In this document: positions 7,833 to 17,953 of the stretch, in pieces
How the letters are laid out: the number at the start of each line of letters is the position of its first letter
Position numbering within the stretch: position 1 is the first letter of the stretch
NCBI GenBank assembly: GCA_030154085.1
Contig: JASKKR010000006.1
Coordinates: forward strand, 1-64,000
Length of the DNA: 64,000 bases
Reading direction: 5' to 3'
Source: Candidatus Cloacimonadota bacterium
Lineage (GTDB): Bacteria; Cloacimonadota; Cloacimonadia; Cloacimonadales; Cloacimonadaceae
Notes under the pieces: generated by a model
Database searches by the model: none
What the model was told of the DNA's origin: nothing
The model's input: the letters and a program-made list of their open reading frames with translations, nothing else
Program-made: the position numbers and the translations under genes

Positions 7833-9056
7833 ATGAAGCTTGAAGGAAAAGTGGTGATTGCACAAGGGGGAGGGCCCACAGCTGTAATCAATCAATCTAT
7901 GGTTGGAGCAGCTTTGGAATCCCGAAAATTCACTCAAGTAAGCCGCGTCTATGGTGCTTTACATGGTGTACAAGGCATAGTGAATGAAGACTTTATAGAT
8001 CTTACTCAAGAAACCACACACAATCTGGAACAGGTGGCAAACACTCCCTCCAGCGCTTTGCTTTCCACACGGGATAAGCCCGATGAAGCATATTGTAAAG
8101 AAATCTTTAAAGTGCTCAAAGCTCATGAAGTTAGATACTTCTTTTATATCGGAGGAAATGACTCTGCCGACACCGTACGCATAGTGAATGAACAAGCTCA
8201 AAAAGCGGAATATGAATTTCGCGCCTTACATATCCCCAAGACTATTGACAATGATCTGGTATTGAGTGACCATACTCCAGGCTATGGATCTGCAGCAAGA
8301 TTTGTAGCTTCAGCTTTTGCCGGCGCAAACTTGGATAATCGCGCTTTACCGGGAGTATACATCGGAGTGGTAATGGGCAGACATGCTGGATTTTTGGCAG
8401 CAGCAGCCGCTTTGGGACAGAAGTATCCAGATGACGGACCTCATCTTATCTATATGCCCGAGCGACCCTTCAGTAGAGAAAAGTTTATCAAAGATGTTAA
8501 AAAGGTCTATGATACATTTGGCAGGTGTGTAGTAGCTGTCTCCGAAGGAATTGTGGATGAAAAAGGTACCCCAATGATCGCCAAGCTCACTAAAAACGTC
8601 GAAACCGATGCTCATGGCAATGTGCAGCTATCAGGAACTGGGATGTTGGGAGATTTGCTCTGTGATCTGATCCGTGAAAAGCTAAAGATCAAAAGAGTAC
8701 GCAGCGATACTTTCGGCTATCTGCAACGCTCGTTTTTGGGCTGTGTATCAGACGTGGATCAGCGAGAAGCCCGCGAAGTCGGTGAACGCGCAGCCCACTA
8801 TGCAATCTGGTATAATCTGGATGGATCAATTTCTATCCAAAGAACCGGATACTATTCTGTAACATACCAATTGGAAAAGCTCGAAGACGTCGCGCGCAAG
8901 ACTCGCATCATGCCAGATAACTATATAAATGCAGAAGGCAATGGAGTCACAGACGAATTCCGCTATTATCTGCGTCCGCTTCTGGGCTCGGGATACCCCG
9001 CTTCGCATCGTCTCAGAGCACCCAAGGTGGGAAAGGTTTTGTTTGCCGAAACCTAA
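7833..9056 (+). CDS. pfp: 6-phosphofructokinase, probably pyrophosphate-dependent
   Basis: This 407-residue enzyme phosphorylates fructose 6-phosphate in glycolysis. GGGPTAVINQS forms the N-terminal phosphate-binding loop. GGNDSADT replaces the GGDGS of ATP enzymes: the Asp after the third residue blocks the ATP alpha-phosphate pocket. PKTIDNDL carries the Lys typical of PPi-dependent enzymes, followed by MGRHAGFLA. The combination points to pyrophosphate as phosphoryl donor, which would make the step reversible and ATP-saving in a fermenter. Start 7833 has AAGGAGGA about nine bases upstream; an upstream in-frame ATG adds a non-homologous 19 residues. It is transcribed away from dnaX and ends at a clear terminator. 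An ATP-dependent clade with similar loops cannot be wholly excluded. Confidence 0.92.
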   Translation: MKLEGKVVIAQGGGPTAVINQSMVGAALESRKFTQVSRVYGALHGVQGIVNEDFIDLTQETTHNLEQVANTPSSALLSTRDKPDEAYCKEIFKVLKAHEVRYFFYIGGNDSADTVRIVNEQAQKAEYEFRALHIPKTIDNDLVLSDHTPGYGSAARFVASAFAGANLDNRALPGVYIGVVMGRHAGFLAAAAALGQKYPDDGPHLIYMPERPFSREKFIKDVKKVYDTFGRCVVAVSEGIVDEKGTPMIAKLTKNVETDAHGNVQLSGTGMLGDLLCDLIREKLKIKRVRSDTFGYLQRSFLGCVSDVDQREAREVGERAAHYAIWYNLDGSISIQRTGYYSVTYQLEKLEDVARKTRIMPDNYINAEGNGVTDEFRYYLRPLLGSGYPASHRLRAPKVGKVLFAET

Positions 9057-9079
9057 TTATTAAGGTCTATCGATGTTAT

Positions 9080-9115
9080 AGCTAAGCTTGGCAAAGGTCC
9101 ACGCTTAGCTTTTTT
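9080..9115 (+). terminator. Rho-independent terminator of the phosphofructokinase gene
   Basis: The 8-base arms AGCTAAGC (9080-9087) and GCTTAGCT (9103-9110) flank a 15-base loop. A run of six T ends the structure at 9115. It lies 24 bases after the phosphofructokinase stop and overlaps the last codons of the convergent amylase gene. The opposite strand lacks a T run, so it should act mainly on the plus strand. Confidence 0.85.
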
Positions 9116-11267
9116 GTATGCACATTGCTCCTGGAGGCAATATTATCCTTGTGCCCTGCACTTGGATCCTTTCGTCGCTGGTAAAAATCAGATCCCCATA
9201 GCTCTTACTTTCTCGGTGCTGGGTGGATAAGTTCATTATGCAAAACACACTCGCATCATCTTGATACCGGCGATAGATGAGTAGATCATCATCAGTATCT
9301 TCAAATAAGAATTCACCTTCACGAAAGAGTTTTTCTTTCTTTCTCAGTGCAATGAGCTCTTTGTAATGCATACGAAGTTTTACTGATATAGGATACTCTT
9401 CCCAACGCCAGTTGAAAGGACGCCGATTGTCTGGATCCTTGCCGCCCATCATGCCGATCTCATCCCCATAGTATATATGTGGAACGCCTACAAAGGTCAT
9501 CTGAAAGAAAACTGCCTGCATCACGTTTAGGATTTCCTCTTTGGCTATTTGGCGAATACGCTGTGTATCGTGGCTACCCAAGAGGTTCATCATAGCCTTT
9601 GAAGCATGTGCGGGATATTCCGCCAAGCCCTCTTCGATTCGGGCACAAAATTGCTCTTTTGAGATAAGACTTTGGATGAAGAATTCAACAACAGGGTTTC
9701 TGAAATAGGCATAATTCATCACGGAATCAAAATAGCGCGGGTCTATCCAATCTTTAGCATTGTGCCAGATCTCCCCTACCAACCAAGCATCCGGTCTTAT
9801 GCTCTTGATTCTTTCTCGGAAAAGCTGCCAGAACCACCAGGGTACTTCATCTGGAACATCCAGACGGAATCCATCCATGCCTATCTCGCTGATCCACCAT
9901 GACGAAGCTTCCAGTATATGGTTCACCAAATCCCAATTTACTTCGGCATGCTTTATATTCCGGATAGAGTTTTCTAGAGGGTGTTGGCGAGCAAGATCAT
10001 AGTTCAGATCCGGCATATCCTTAATACCCCACCAACATTGGTAATATTCACGTGGCTTAAAGTCATCTGGCAGTGGATCAGGTAAGGGCCATTTATACCA
10101 ATCATACCAGTGCCAATAGGGAGAGTTCGGACCCTTAACGACAGTATCACGAAACGCCCAAAAGCTTTCTCCACTGTGATTGTAGGCAACATCCAAGATC
10201 ACTCTGATTCCCCGCGCATGAGCATCCTGAACTAGTTCCTTAAGTTCTTCGCTGCTGCCGAAATGGGGATCTACGCGCATAAAATCCGCTGCATCATACT
10301 TGTGATTCGATTTGGCTTCCCATAACGGATTGAAGTAGATCAGAGTTATGCCAAGGTCTTGAAGATAGTCAAGCTTTGACCGGACACCTGCAATATCGCC
10401 GCCATAGAAGCTCCACCAATCCGGCATTCCTTCTGGCAAGTAAGGGTTTTGTTTTAGTGAACTTATATCATACCAGTCATCCACAAAGTGATAATACTCA
10501 TGATGCGGAGACTGAAGAGTCCCGCTTGCGGGAGGTGTTCGCGAGCCTTCATAATAGAACTCCGAGAAGTCTTGATCATTGCTTTTATCGCCATTGCAAA
10601 AGCGATCCATGAAGATTTGGTATATGATGGCATTATTTAACCAGTCCGGAATTTCGAATATAGGCATATCCCTCGGATTGATCTGTAACCTTTGCTGATC
10701 TGGAAGAGTATCACTGACGCTTCCGGTACCCAGATAATACTTTTCACCTTGGTAACTGATCAAAATACAAAAGCTAAGGCTGTCGGAGATCTCAAGATTC
10801 CTGTGCCAGACATAGTACTCGCGTCCCTGCCCTACAGGATAAAGCGGCAATTCTTGATCGCCAAGGCACAAAGAGATGCTATCTCCCAAGTTTGCATACC
10901 ATAGAAAGCGTAGCTCAACCATATCCTCACGCGGACGCGTCAAGTAAAGATGGGACTTGGCGCCGCCCTCTTTATAGCGAGAAAGAGCTTCTGCAATCGT
11001 ACTCACTTTGTGTTTTTCTGTTACAGAAATGACAGAATTTACCCCGCCAAAAGGATCAGGCTCGAGATTAGGATTTGATGGATCAGCCTGCCAAACACCG
11101 TCAATTATGAACTTATATCTATATCTTCCGGGATTTAGATCTATGTCATAGATATATAAGCCATCATGATCATCCAATGGATAGATTTTCCACTTCGTAA
11201 AATCACCGGCAATGCCCACTTCATAATCACCTGCCGTCAATGGTTGATAGCTAAAGCGGACAATCAA
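9105..11267 (-). CDS. Cytoplasmic GH13 alpha-amylase family hydrolase with N-terminal carbohydrate-binding module
   Basis: This 720-residue protein acts on alpha-glucans or maltodextrins. Residues 1-88 form a CBM48/AMPK-type glycogen-binding module ([21 protein letters not shown]). Residues 90-205 form a second beta domain. The rest is a GH13 barrel with all four conserved regions: [17 protein letters not shown] with the nucleophile Asp, VGEIWHN with the acid Glu, and LLGSHDTQR. The layout resembles neopullulanase or cyclomaltodextrinase. No signal peptide is seen, so it probably works on internal glycogen or imported oligosaccharides. The start is TTG 11267, which overlaps the uvrA stop (TTGA), indicating translational coupling to an unrelated gene. 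Confidence 0.93.
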   Translation of the reverse strand: MIVRFSYQPLTAGDYEVGIAGDFTKWKIYPLDDHDGLYIYDIDLNPGRYRYKFIIDGVWQADPSNPNLEPDPFGGVNSVISVTEKHKVSTIAEALSRYKEGGAKSHLYLTRPREDMVELRFLWYANLGDSISLCLGDQELPLYPVGQGREYYVWHRNLEISDSLSFCILISYQGEKYYLGTGSVSDTLPDQQRLQINPRDMPIFEIPDWLNNAIIYQIFMDRFCNGDKSNDQDFSEFYYEGSRTPPASGTLQSPHHEYYHFVDDWYDISSLKQNPYLPEGMPDWWSFYGGDIAGVRSKLDYLQDLGITLIYFNPLWEAKSNHKYDAADFMRVDPHFGSSEELKELVQDAHARGIRVILDVAYNHSGESFWAFRDTVVKGPNSPYWHWYDWYKWPLPDPLPDDFKPREYYQCWWGIKDMPDLNYDLARQHPLENSIRNIKHAEVNWDLVNHILEASSWWISEIGMDGFRLDVPDEVPWWFWQLFRERIKSIRPDAWLVGEIWHNAKDWIDPRYFDSVMNYAYFRNPVVEFFIQSLISKEQFCARIEEGLAEYPAHASKAMMNLLGSHDTQRIRQIAKEEILNVMQAVFFQMTFVGVPHIYYGDEIGMMGGKDPDNRRPFNWRWEEYPISVKLRMHYKELIALRKKEKLFREGEFLFEDTDDDLLIYRRYQDDASVFCIMNLSTQHRESKSYGDLIFTSDERIQVQGTRIILPPGAMCIQKS

Positions 11268-14161
11268 CTGGCGTTCCTTTCTTTTTTCCGACTTACTGTT
11301 TTTGGATGAGGAGGCTCTGGTTGCTGGGCATTCTCTCTGTTATAGTGCACCTTGAGGAATTCCCCCGTAGAGCTTGCGGGACATTTCATGATCTCTTCTG
11401 GTGTACCTTGAGCGATGATCTTTCCCCCTTCAGCGCCACCCTCTGGTCCTAGATCAATCACCCAATCTGCGGATTTGACTACATCCAGATTGTGCTCAAT
11501 CACCAAGACGGTATTACCCATTCGCACCAATTTCTTAAGAACTTTGAGCAGCTTGTTAATATCATCAAAGTGCAAGCCGGTGGTCGGTTCATCCAAGAGA
11601 TATAAAGTCGAACCCGTGGAAGGGCGACTAAGCTCTTTAGACAGCTTGATCCGCTGTGCTTCCCCGCCTGAAAGAGTGGTTGATGGTTGTCCAAGCTTAA
11701 GATAATCAAGCCCCACTTCATGTAAGGTTTTTAGTTTATTCTTAATTGATGGTATGGCATCGAAGAATTCAATTGCTTCTTGCACGTCCATATCAAGAAC
11801 TTCGGCGATGTTCTTCCCTTTATAGCGGACATTAAGGGTCTCCTGATTGTAGCGTTTACCTTTGCAAACCTCGCATGTCACATATATATCCGCCATGAAG
11901 TGCATTTCAATCTGCCTTACACCAGCGCCCTCGCAGGCTTCACATCTACCACCTTTGACATTGAAGGAAAAGCGCCCAGGCTTGTAGCCCCGCAATTTGG
12001 AAGCAGGAAGCTCTGCAAAGAGATTACGGATGGAGTCAAATAGTTTGATATAGGTGCAGGGATTGCTTCTGGGGGTCCTACCGATGGGTTGTTGGTCGAT
12101 GTTGATCACCTTGTCTATATGTTCCAGTCCAGTGATTTCTCGAACCAGACCAACCTTGTGGTTTGTTCGGAAGAAGTGATTATGCAGATACGGTGAGAGA
12201 GTCTGATTGATGAGAGAGCTTTTACCGCTTCCTGAGACACCTGTAATACAGATGAACGTCCCCAAAGGGAGATCAACGTCGATATTTTTTAGGTTGTTAT
12301 GTTGCGCACCTTTGATGCTGATGACTCTCTCGTCGGCTTTGATTCTTTCTTTCGGAATCGGGATGCGCATCCTTCCCGATAGGTAGGCCCCAGTGAGGGA
12401 TTCTGGATTGTTTATGATATCTTCTATCATCCCTTGGGCTACAATCCTACCTCCATGAATGCCTGCTCTGGGTCCAAAATCTACGATCTGATCTGCGCTT
12501 CTGATGGTGTCCTCATCGTGTTCCACCACGATCACGGAGTTCCCAAGATCCCTAAGGTTTTGCAACATGCTCACCAGTTTGGCATTATCTCGTTGATGGA
12601 GTCCGATGGATGGTTCATCCAGGATATACATCACTCCCACCAATTGAGAGCCGATCTGACTCGCCAGCCTGATGCGTTGAGCTTCTCCGCCTGATAACGT
12701 GGGCGATCGCCGGTCCAGCGCCAAATAGTGCAACCCGACAGCATTGAGGAATCCCAAGCGTGCCCGGATCTCTTTGAGTACTTCTTTAGCAATGATTTCT
12801 TTGCTACCGCTGAGCTTGAGTGTCTCAAAGAAATCTAGCGCTTCTCGTACACTCATCGAGGTTATCTCGCTGATGTTTTTGTCTTGAATTCTCACAGCCA
12901 ACGATGATGGTTTCAATCTGCTCCCACCACATTCTGAACAATCTTTATCGCTGATAAATTGCATATACTGTTTACGCATATCTTCAGAATCGGTGTCGTG
13001 CATCCGTCGTTGCAGTTTGGGTATTATCCCTTCAAATCTTGCTAAATAGTTACCGCTACCTCGGGAATTTTGCCATGCTATTTTAAACTTGCGCCCTTTC
13101 GAACCATACAAAATCAATTGTTTAACAATATCGGGCAAATCACGCCAGGGTGTGTGAAGCGAAAAATCATATGCTTTTGCCAAGTTGGAAACCATCTGCA
13201 ATGTCCAGCTACCCTTTTTAGCCGCCAGATTTCCCCAGGGAACAACCGCCCCGTCCATGATTGAACGCTCTGGATCCGGTACTATGAGATCTGGATCAAA
13301 TTCCAACTTGTATCCTAATCCGTTGCAGGAAGGACAAGCTCCAATAGGACTATTGAAGGAAAAACTCTGGGGGCTCAGTTCTTCATAGCCGATGCTGCAT
13401 CTGGCGCAAGAATTTTGGGCTGAAAGTAGATCCTCTTCCTTGCTATCAGGATAGTCTATCTTAACCATTGATTCAGATAGTTTGAGCGCTAATTCGAGTG
13501 AATCCACCATCCGGCTTTGTACCCCCTCTTTAACAACCAAACGATCTACAATCACGTCGATACTGTGCTTGCTCTTTTTGTCCAAAACTATATCCTCATC
13601 TAAGCTGCGAGTCACACCATTGATCATGACTCGGACGAAGCCTTGACTGCGGAGCTCTTCCAGCTCTTCTTTATGTTCCCCTTTGCGATTTTGAACTATT
13701 GGCGCAAGGATCTGTAAACGGGTTCCTTCGGGGTTTTGCATGAGGTGCTCGACCATCTGGTCAACTGTCTCTGAGCCAACGGGCTCTCCACATTGATAGC
13801 AATATTGCTGACCAATGCGGGCATATAACACACGCAGATAATCATAGATCTCGGTGACTGTCCCGACGGTTGAACGTGGATTTTTACTTCCTGCCTTCTG
13901 CTCGATGGATATTGCGGGAGAAAGTCCTTCTATATAGTCAACTTTAGGTTTTTCCATCTGCCCTAAGAATTGGCGAGCATAAGCAGAGAGAGATTCCACA
14001 TAGCGCCTTTGCCCTTCAGCATAAAGAGTGTCAAAAGCCAAGGAGCTTTTTCCACTGCCAGATACTCCTGTAAACACAACCAATTTATTGCGCGGGATAG
14101 ATAATTCTATGTCTTTTAAATTGTGCTCGGAAGCACCTTTAATCACGATATCTGTCTTCAA
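11264..14161 (-). CDS. uvrA: Excinuclease ABC subunit A
   Basis: The damage-recognition ATPase of nucleotide excision repair, 965 residues and full length. It has two ABC cassettes: Walker A GVSGSGKS near residue 34 and again near residue 640, and signature motifs [14 protein letters not shown] and [12 protein letters not shown]. Zinc-finger cysteines appear in [11 protein letters not shown] with ACPSCNGLG, and in RCEACEGAG with [10 protein letters not shown]. The start is a TTG at 14161 with AGAGGT upstream, and the translation from it matches the family N-terminus. UvrB and UvrC are not in the window. The amylase gene overlaps its end. Confidence 0.98.
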   Translation of the reverse strand: MKTDIVIKGASEHNLKDIELSIPRNKLVVFTGVSGSGKSSLAFDTLYAEGQRRYVESLSAYARQFLGQMEKPKVDYIEGLSPAISIEQKAGSKNPRSTVGTVTEIYDYLRVLYARIGQQYCYQCGEPVGSETVDQMVEHLMQNPEGTRLQILAPIVQNRKGEHKEELEELRSQGFVRVMINGVTRSLDEDIVLDKKSKHSIDVIVDRLVVKEGVQSRMVDSLELALKLSESMVKIDYPDSKEEDLLSAQNSCARCSIGYEELSPQSFSFNSPIGACPSCNGLGYKLEFDPDLIVPDPERSIMDGAVVPWGNLAAKKGSWTLQMVSNLAKAYDFSLHTPWRDLPDIVKQLILYGSKGRKFKIAWQNSRGSGNYLARFEGIIPKLQRRMHDTDSEDMRKQYMQFISDKDCSECGGSRLKPSSLAVRIQDKNISEITSMSVREALDFFETLKLSGSKEIIAKEVLKEIRARLGFLNAVGLHYLALDRRSPTLSGGEAQRIRLASQIGSQLVGVMYILDEPSIGLHQRDNAKLVSMLQNLRDLGNSVIVVEHDEDTIRSADQIVDFGPRAGIHGGRIVAQGMIEDIINNPESLTGAYLSGRMRIPIPKERIKADERVISIKGAQHNNLKNIDVDLPLGTFICITGVSGSGKSSLINQTLSPYLHNHFFRTNHKVGLVREITGLEHIDKVINIDQQPIGRTPRSNPCTYIKLFDSIRNLFAELPASKLRGYKPGRFSFNVKGGRCEACEGAGVRQIEMHFMADIYVTCEVCKGKRYNQETLNVRYKGKNIAEVLDMDVQEAIEFFDAIPSIKNKLKTLHEVGLDYLKLGQPSTTLSGGEAQRIKLSKELSRPSTGSTLYLLDEPTTGLHFDDINKLLKVLKKLVRMGNTVLVIEHNLDVVKSADWVIDLGPEGGAEGGKIIAQGTPEEIMKCPASSTGEFLKVHYNRENAQQPEPPHPKTVSRKKERNAS

Positions 14162-14916
14162 TTTTTACCTCTATGAATTCATAAAATTCAATGCGCTTAG
14201 TTTGTCAAATGAAAAGCATAAACATGTAATCCGGCTAACACAAAATAATCTTCTGCCGGCTCTACTCATTTTTATTGCGAGCTAATTTTCAAAATCAGTG
14301 ATTAGTTTTTTATTTGCCTACTACCCGATTAGCAGAGGCATTTCCATTGCTCTAAATGCTTGAAAAAGTAGCACACTCCATGCCTCCCCCGTTTCACGCT
14401 CATTTGAGAAGCGGGCAAGAAACGGGATAATAAGGAGTTACAGCTTTGTGATTATGTTCTGAAAGCAATCCTCCTGCAGAATTTTAATCCGCTGCAGGTA
14501 AAGTTTATCTTGACAAATTTAATCTTAAAGAACATTTTGTCAAAAGTTTGATCAGCAATTATCAGCCTCAGTAGGTGGCTGTTGGTTCTTTCTCCCCTTT
14601 ATCAAAGGTGAAATTGGGCAAGCGTCGTATCCATTTGCGCGGTCATATTAAGATATGATCAGAACGTAATCTCGTATCGTAATGAATTGCGAATGAGCCG
14701 GTTGGGGGCAGATAAGTTGGTAAGGGCACATAGGACTTTCTGACTTTTTTTATCAGATAGTCATAATTTGCTTGACACGATAAACCACTTTTTTAAACTG
14801 TAACTTCCAAATCGGCGAGGTCTTTGTAAATAATATATAATAAAGAAGTTAGTTTATTTATAAGGAGAGTGCCAAGCTTTTGAAGAGAAAGGAGAATATA
14901 ACAAAAAAAGATTATT
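14162..14916. other. Divergent intergenic region between uvrA and tetR
   Basis: About 750 bases without a gene. It holds one copy of the dispersed stem-loop repeat on the minus strand (14351-14452). Towards the tetR gene it becomes very AT-rich, with a TATAAT-like box at 14836-14841 that lacks a good -35 partner. A short near-palindrome of TAAA and TTTA follows at 14842-14858 and might serve TetR autoregulation. The remainder shows nothing recognisable. Confidence 0.5.
14351..14452 (-). repeat. Dispersed intergenic stem-loop repeat, copy E (inverted)
   Basis: Read on the minus strand this has the same order as the other copies: CACAAAGCTGTAACTCCTTA, a hairpin with arms CCCGTTTCTTGCCC and GAGCGTGAAACGGG, then TTTTTCAAGCATTTAG. 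It is the only copy on the minus strand and lies between the divergent uvrA and tetR genes. The right arm differs from the other copies at two stem positions. Confidence 0.82.
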
Positions 14917-15516
14917 ATGAATCAAACAAAAGATAAAAAGCAGTTGATCCTCGATGTTGCCACGAGGATTTTTTCACGTTTTGGCTATACCAAGACCTCT
15001 CTGGATGAGATAGCCCAGGATGCCCAAATTGCCAAGGGGACGATATATTATTATTTCCCCAGCAAGGAAGAACTCTTTATGGAAGTGGTGCGGACCCAGG
15101 TGCGGGACTTTGTAGATGAGATGCACAGGAACCTGCTCAAGATAGAAGGTTTTGAGAACAAGCTCCGCTATTTTATGCAAGCTCCGATGACCTATGTCTG
15201 CGAAAAGATGCCGCTATGGATGGAGGGTCTGAGGACCATTCCCTTCGATTTTCAGCATCATTTTGATAAGTTTCGCACCGAGAACAGGGAGCAGATGCTA
15301 AAGCTTTTGCTTGAGATCATGGACGAAGGGATCAAGCATGGGCTGGTCTCGGATCTGGTGCCTCTGGATCGACTCTGTGAAGTGATCAACGATTGGTTTT
15401 TGATGGGTAATCTCTCCATAGTGGTAGTAGATTTTGAAGAACTTTTATCTCGTATCAAGCGAGATCATGAAGTAATCATGCAGTTAATAATGTATGGAAT
15501 TATGAAAAGAGGTTAG
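14917..15516 (+). CDS. TetR-family transcriptional regulator of the efflux operon
   Basis: This 199-residue protein has an N-terminal helix-turn-helix with the TetR pattern ATRIFSRFGYTKTSLDEIA, then IAKGTIYYYFPSKEELF (about residues 40-56). The C-terminal ligand domain is variable, so the inducer cannot be named. It lies three bases before the TolC gene and heads a TolC, membrane-fusion and RND operon, so repression of its own operon is the likely role. The nearest good ribosome binding site (AAGGAG near 14889) is over 20 bases from the ATG, farther than usual. A stop codon in frame just upstream rules out a much earlier start. Confidence 0.93.
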   Translation: MNQTKDKKQLILDVATRIFSRFGYTKTSLDEIAQDAQIAKGTIYYYFPSKEELFMEVVRTQVRDFVDEMHRNLLKIEGFENKLRYFMQAPMTYVCEKMPLWMEGLRTIPFDFQHHFDKFRTENREQMLKLLLEIMDEGIKHGLVSDLVPLDRLCEVINDWFLMGNLSIVVVDFEELLSRIKRDHEVIMQLIMYGIMKRG

Positions 15517-15519
15517 AGA

Positions 15520-16914
15520 ATGAAGAAATGGATAACCCTCATTCTAGGGATAGCATGCAGTTTCGGCTTGGGAGCGATTAGTCTGCAAGAGAGCATTGAG
15601 CTGGCCAGAGAAAATAACAAAAACTTATTGATGGCGGCGGATGATGTGCAGATGGCTGATGCCAAATATCGCGAAGTGCGGGGAACGCTGCTCCCGCAAT
15701 TGAGTTTGGGCGGTCAATATGGCCTCACCAAGACTTATCTGCCGGATAGTGCCTCGGGCGAAATGCCCTCGGTATCTGATATGCTGGATGATGAGCCCAG
15801 TGCTGATGATGCAGACTATCTGATCGGCGATACTTTGGATGGGATCATGGCCCGGCTGATGCCCTCCTCCTCGCAGAAGGAAGGCTCCCTGGCGGCACAG
15901 GTCAAGATGGATCAGGTGCTTTTTCTGGGCGGTAAATTGATGAATGGAATCAAGGCGGCAAAACGCTATCGCAGCATTCAGCGCTTAAATTATGAAGTAA
16001 CAGAGCAGGATGTGATCCTTAAGACTATCAATCTTTTTTATCAGACCATCCTCGCCGGGAAGGTAGTTGAGGTTCAGCGGGAAGCCCTGGAAACCGCCCA
16101 GCGTCATTTAGCGCGGGTGGAATTACTGGGTGAAGAAGGTCAGGTCTCGGAATTTGATCTGATCGGCGCCCGTTTGGAAGTAGCGAAATTGCAGCCTCAG
16201 CTATTAGCGGCGGAGAATCAATATGAGATGGCCCTTGAATCCTTTCGTAATCTGATCGGTTCTGCTGATCCGGATTTGGTACCGGAAGCGGAATTTATCC
16301 TGCCTCAGGTCACGTTGATGGATCTACAAGAAGCACAGGAATTGGGTCTTAAAAATCGCACCGAATTGGAGCTTTTGGATATTGCCACGGAGGTGAAAGA
16401 GATTCAATATAAGACCGAAAAAGGCAATTTCCTGCCCAGTATAGCGCTAAATGCCAGTGCTTCTTTATATACTGCGGCGGATGAATATGCCATTGAGGCA
16501 GATGATTTTGGCACTTCGTATGCTGTAGGTATAGGATTTAGCATGCCTCTTTTTACCGGGCTCTCCAACACCAGCAAGATTGCTTATGCCCGGCATGATC
16601 TGAGCAAAGCCCATTTACAACAGATTCAGACCGAGGAACTGGTCGAGCTGGAGATCAAGCAAAACCATCAAAGATTGCGGCATGCTTTGGAAAATTACGA
16701 TGTGCAAATACAGAATATCCAAATGGCAGAGCGCAATCTGGAGCTGGCGCAATTACGCTATGAAAACAACGTGGGGATTCAGCTGGAAGTTTTTGATGCC
16801 CAGATGACTCTTTCATCGATAAAATTACAATACTATAGTGCGATCTATGAAGTGATCGCCGCAGAACGAGCTTTTAGTAAATCAATCGGACAAAATTTGA
16901 TCGCGGAGAGATAA
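15520..16914 (+). CDS. TolC-family outer-membrane efflux protein
   Basis: This 464-residue protein starts with a Sec signal peptide of about 20 residues (ITLILGIACSFGLGAIS). Two related halves rich in long amphipathic helices follow, ending in QLRYENNVGIQLEVFDAQ and the YYSAIYEVIAAERAF region typical of the outer-membrane efflux protein family. It would trimerise into an outer-membrane channel and periplasmic tunnel. An acidic insertion rich in Asp and Ser (about residues 80-105) interrupts the first half and is unusual. It is co-transcribed with the adaptor and RND pump that follow, giving a complete tripartite exporter. Confidence 0.94.
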   Translation: MKKWITLILGIACSFGLGAISLQESIELARENNKNLLMAADDVQMADAKYREVRGTLLPQLSLGGQYGLTKTYLPDSASGEMPSVSDMLDDEPSADDADYLIGDTLDGIMARLMPSSSQKEGSLAAQVKMDQVLFLGGKLMNGIKAAKRYRSIQRLNYEVTEQDVILKTINLFYQTILAGKVVEVQREALETAQRHLARVELLGEEGQVSEFDLIGARLEVAKLQPQLLAAENQYEMALESFRNLIGSADPDLVPEAEFILPQVTLMDLQEAQELGLKNRTELELLDIATEVKEIQYKTEKGNFLPSIALNASASLYTAADEYAIEADDFGTSYAVGIGFSMPLFTGLSNTSKIAYARHDLSKAHLQQIQTEELVELEIKQNHQRLRHALENYDVQIQNIQMAERNLELAQLRYENNVGIQLEVFDAQMTLSSIKLQYYSAIYEVIAAERAFSKSIGQNLIAER

Positions 16915-16915
16915 G

Positions 16916-17950
16916 ATGAATAGAAAAATATTATTCCTGATCCCGGTGGCAATCCTCTTGCTGGCCTTGAGCGCTTGCGGGGAAAAAGCCGAAGAAGCCA
17001 AAAGCATGGATCAATTACAGCAAGAACTCGGCATCCCGGTGCGGGTACAGAAAGTTAAGAAAACTGATTTTCAGCAAAGCTTGCGCTACAACGCCACTCT
17101 GGGCGGAATCTCGGAAAGCACAGCCCAAGCCATGCTTGCCGATGTGATCACCAAAGTCCACTATAAAGTGGGCGATATGGTGGAAAAAGATGACGTGGTG
17201 GTGGAATTCCCCACAAATTCGCCGAGTGCTCAATATGAACAAGCCCGCACGGCTTACCAAAGCCTGCAAGCCACTCGCGAGCGCATGCGTCGCCTCTATG
17301 AAGAAGGCGCCATCAGTCTGCAAGATTTTGAGAATGTAGACACTCAGCTCAAGGTGGCAAAAGCCAATCTGGAAGCCAGCGAGCAGATGATCAAGGTGCG
17401 TGCCCCGATTAGCGGCATCATCACCAATATCATGGTTACGGAGTCCGAGCGCAGTTTCCCCGGACAGGATCTCTTCACGGTTGCTTCCCCAGATGGCTAT
17501 AAGGCTACTATCATGGTGCCGGAAAGCGATATCAACAGCATTCGCCCCAATAGCCGGGTAACAGCAGAATGGAACGGCATCAGCATCTCGGGCAAAATCT
17601 CAATGATAGCCCGCGCCATGGATCCCGCTACTAAGGCCTTCCGGGTGGAAGCCACCTTCCCCGGTTATAAGAAGGATTTGAACTACGGCGTCACTGCTGA
17701 GATCTCGATCCTGATCAAAGAACAGCGCGGCGTATTCTTGGCTCAAAGACATCAAATTATCAGAGAAAATGGCGATGCTTATCTCTGGCTTGCTGTTGAC
17801 GACACAGCCAAGAAAGTGCCAATCAAGACAGGACTCTCGGATCAATTGAACTATGTAATTACAGAAGGACTTTCCGAAGGAGATTTGATGATCATCGAAG
17901 GTCTGAAATCAGTGAAAGAAGACGCAAAAATACGTATCATCGAGGATTAA
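16916..17950 (+). CDS. RND efflux periplasmic adaptor (membrane-fusion lipoprotein)
   Basis: This 344-residue protein carries a lipobox, LLALSAC, so it is probably anchored by a lipid at Cys21 or nearby. The order is membrane-proximal and lipoyl halves around a short coiled-coil hairpin (about residues 100-145), then a beta-barrel. RAPISGIITNIMV marks the second lipoyl half. It would join the inner-membrane RND pump to TolC. It follows the TolC gene by one base and precedes the pump by three. Confidence 0.95.
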   Translation: MNRKILFLIPVAILLLALSACGEKAEEAKSMDQLQQELGIPVRVQKVKKTDFQQSLRYNATLGGISESTAQAMLADVITKVHYKVGDMVEKDDVVVEFPTNSPSAQYEQARTAYQSLQATRERMRRLYEEGAISLQDFENVDTQLKVAKANLEASEQMIKVRAPISGIITNIMVTESERSFPGQDLFTVASPDGYKATIMVPESDINSIRPNSRVTAEWNGISISGKISMIARAMDPATKAFRVEATFPGYKKDLNYGVTAEISILIKEQRGVFLAQRHQIIRENGDAYLWLAVDDTAKKVPIKTGLSDQLNYVITEGLSEGDLMIIEGLKSVKEDAKIRIIED

Positions 17951-17953
17951 AGA

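Noticed and set aside
14771-14799. TTGACA at 14772 as a tetR promoter
   Set aside because: The sequence 17 bases on (AAACTG) is a poor -10 box, and the distance to the gene is long.
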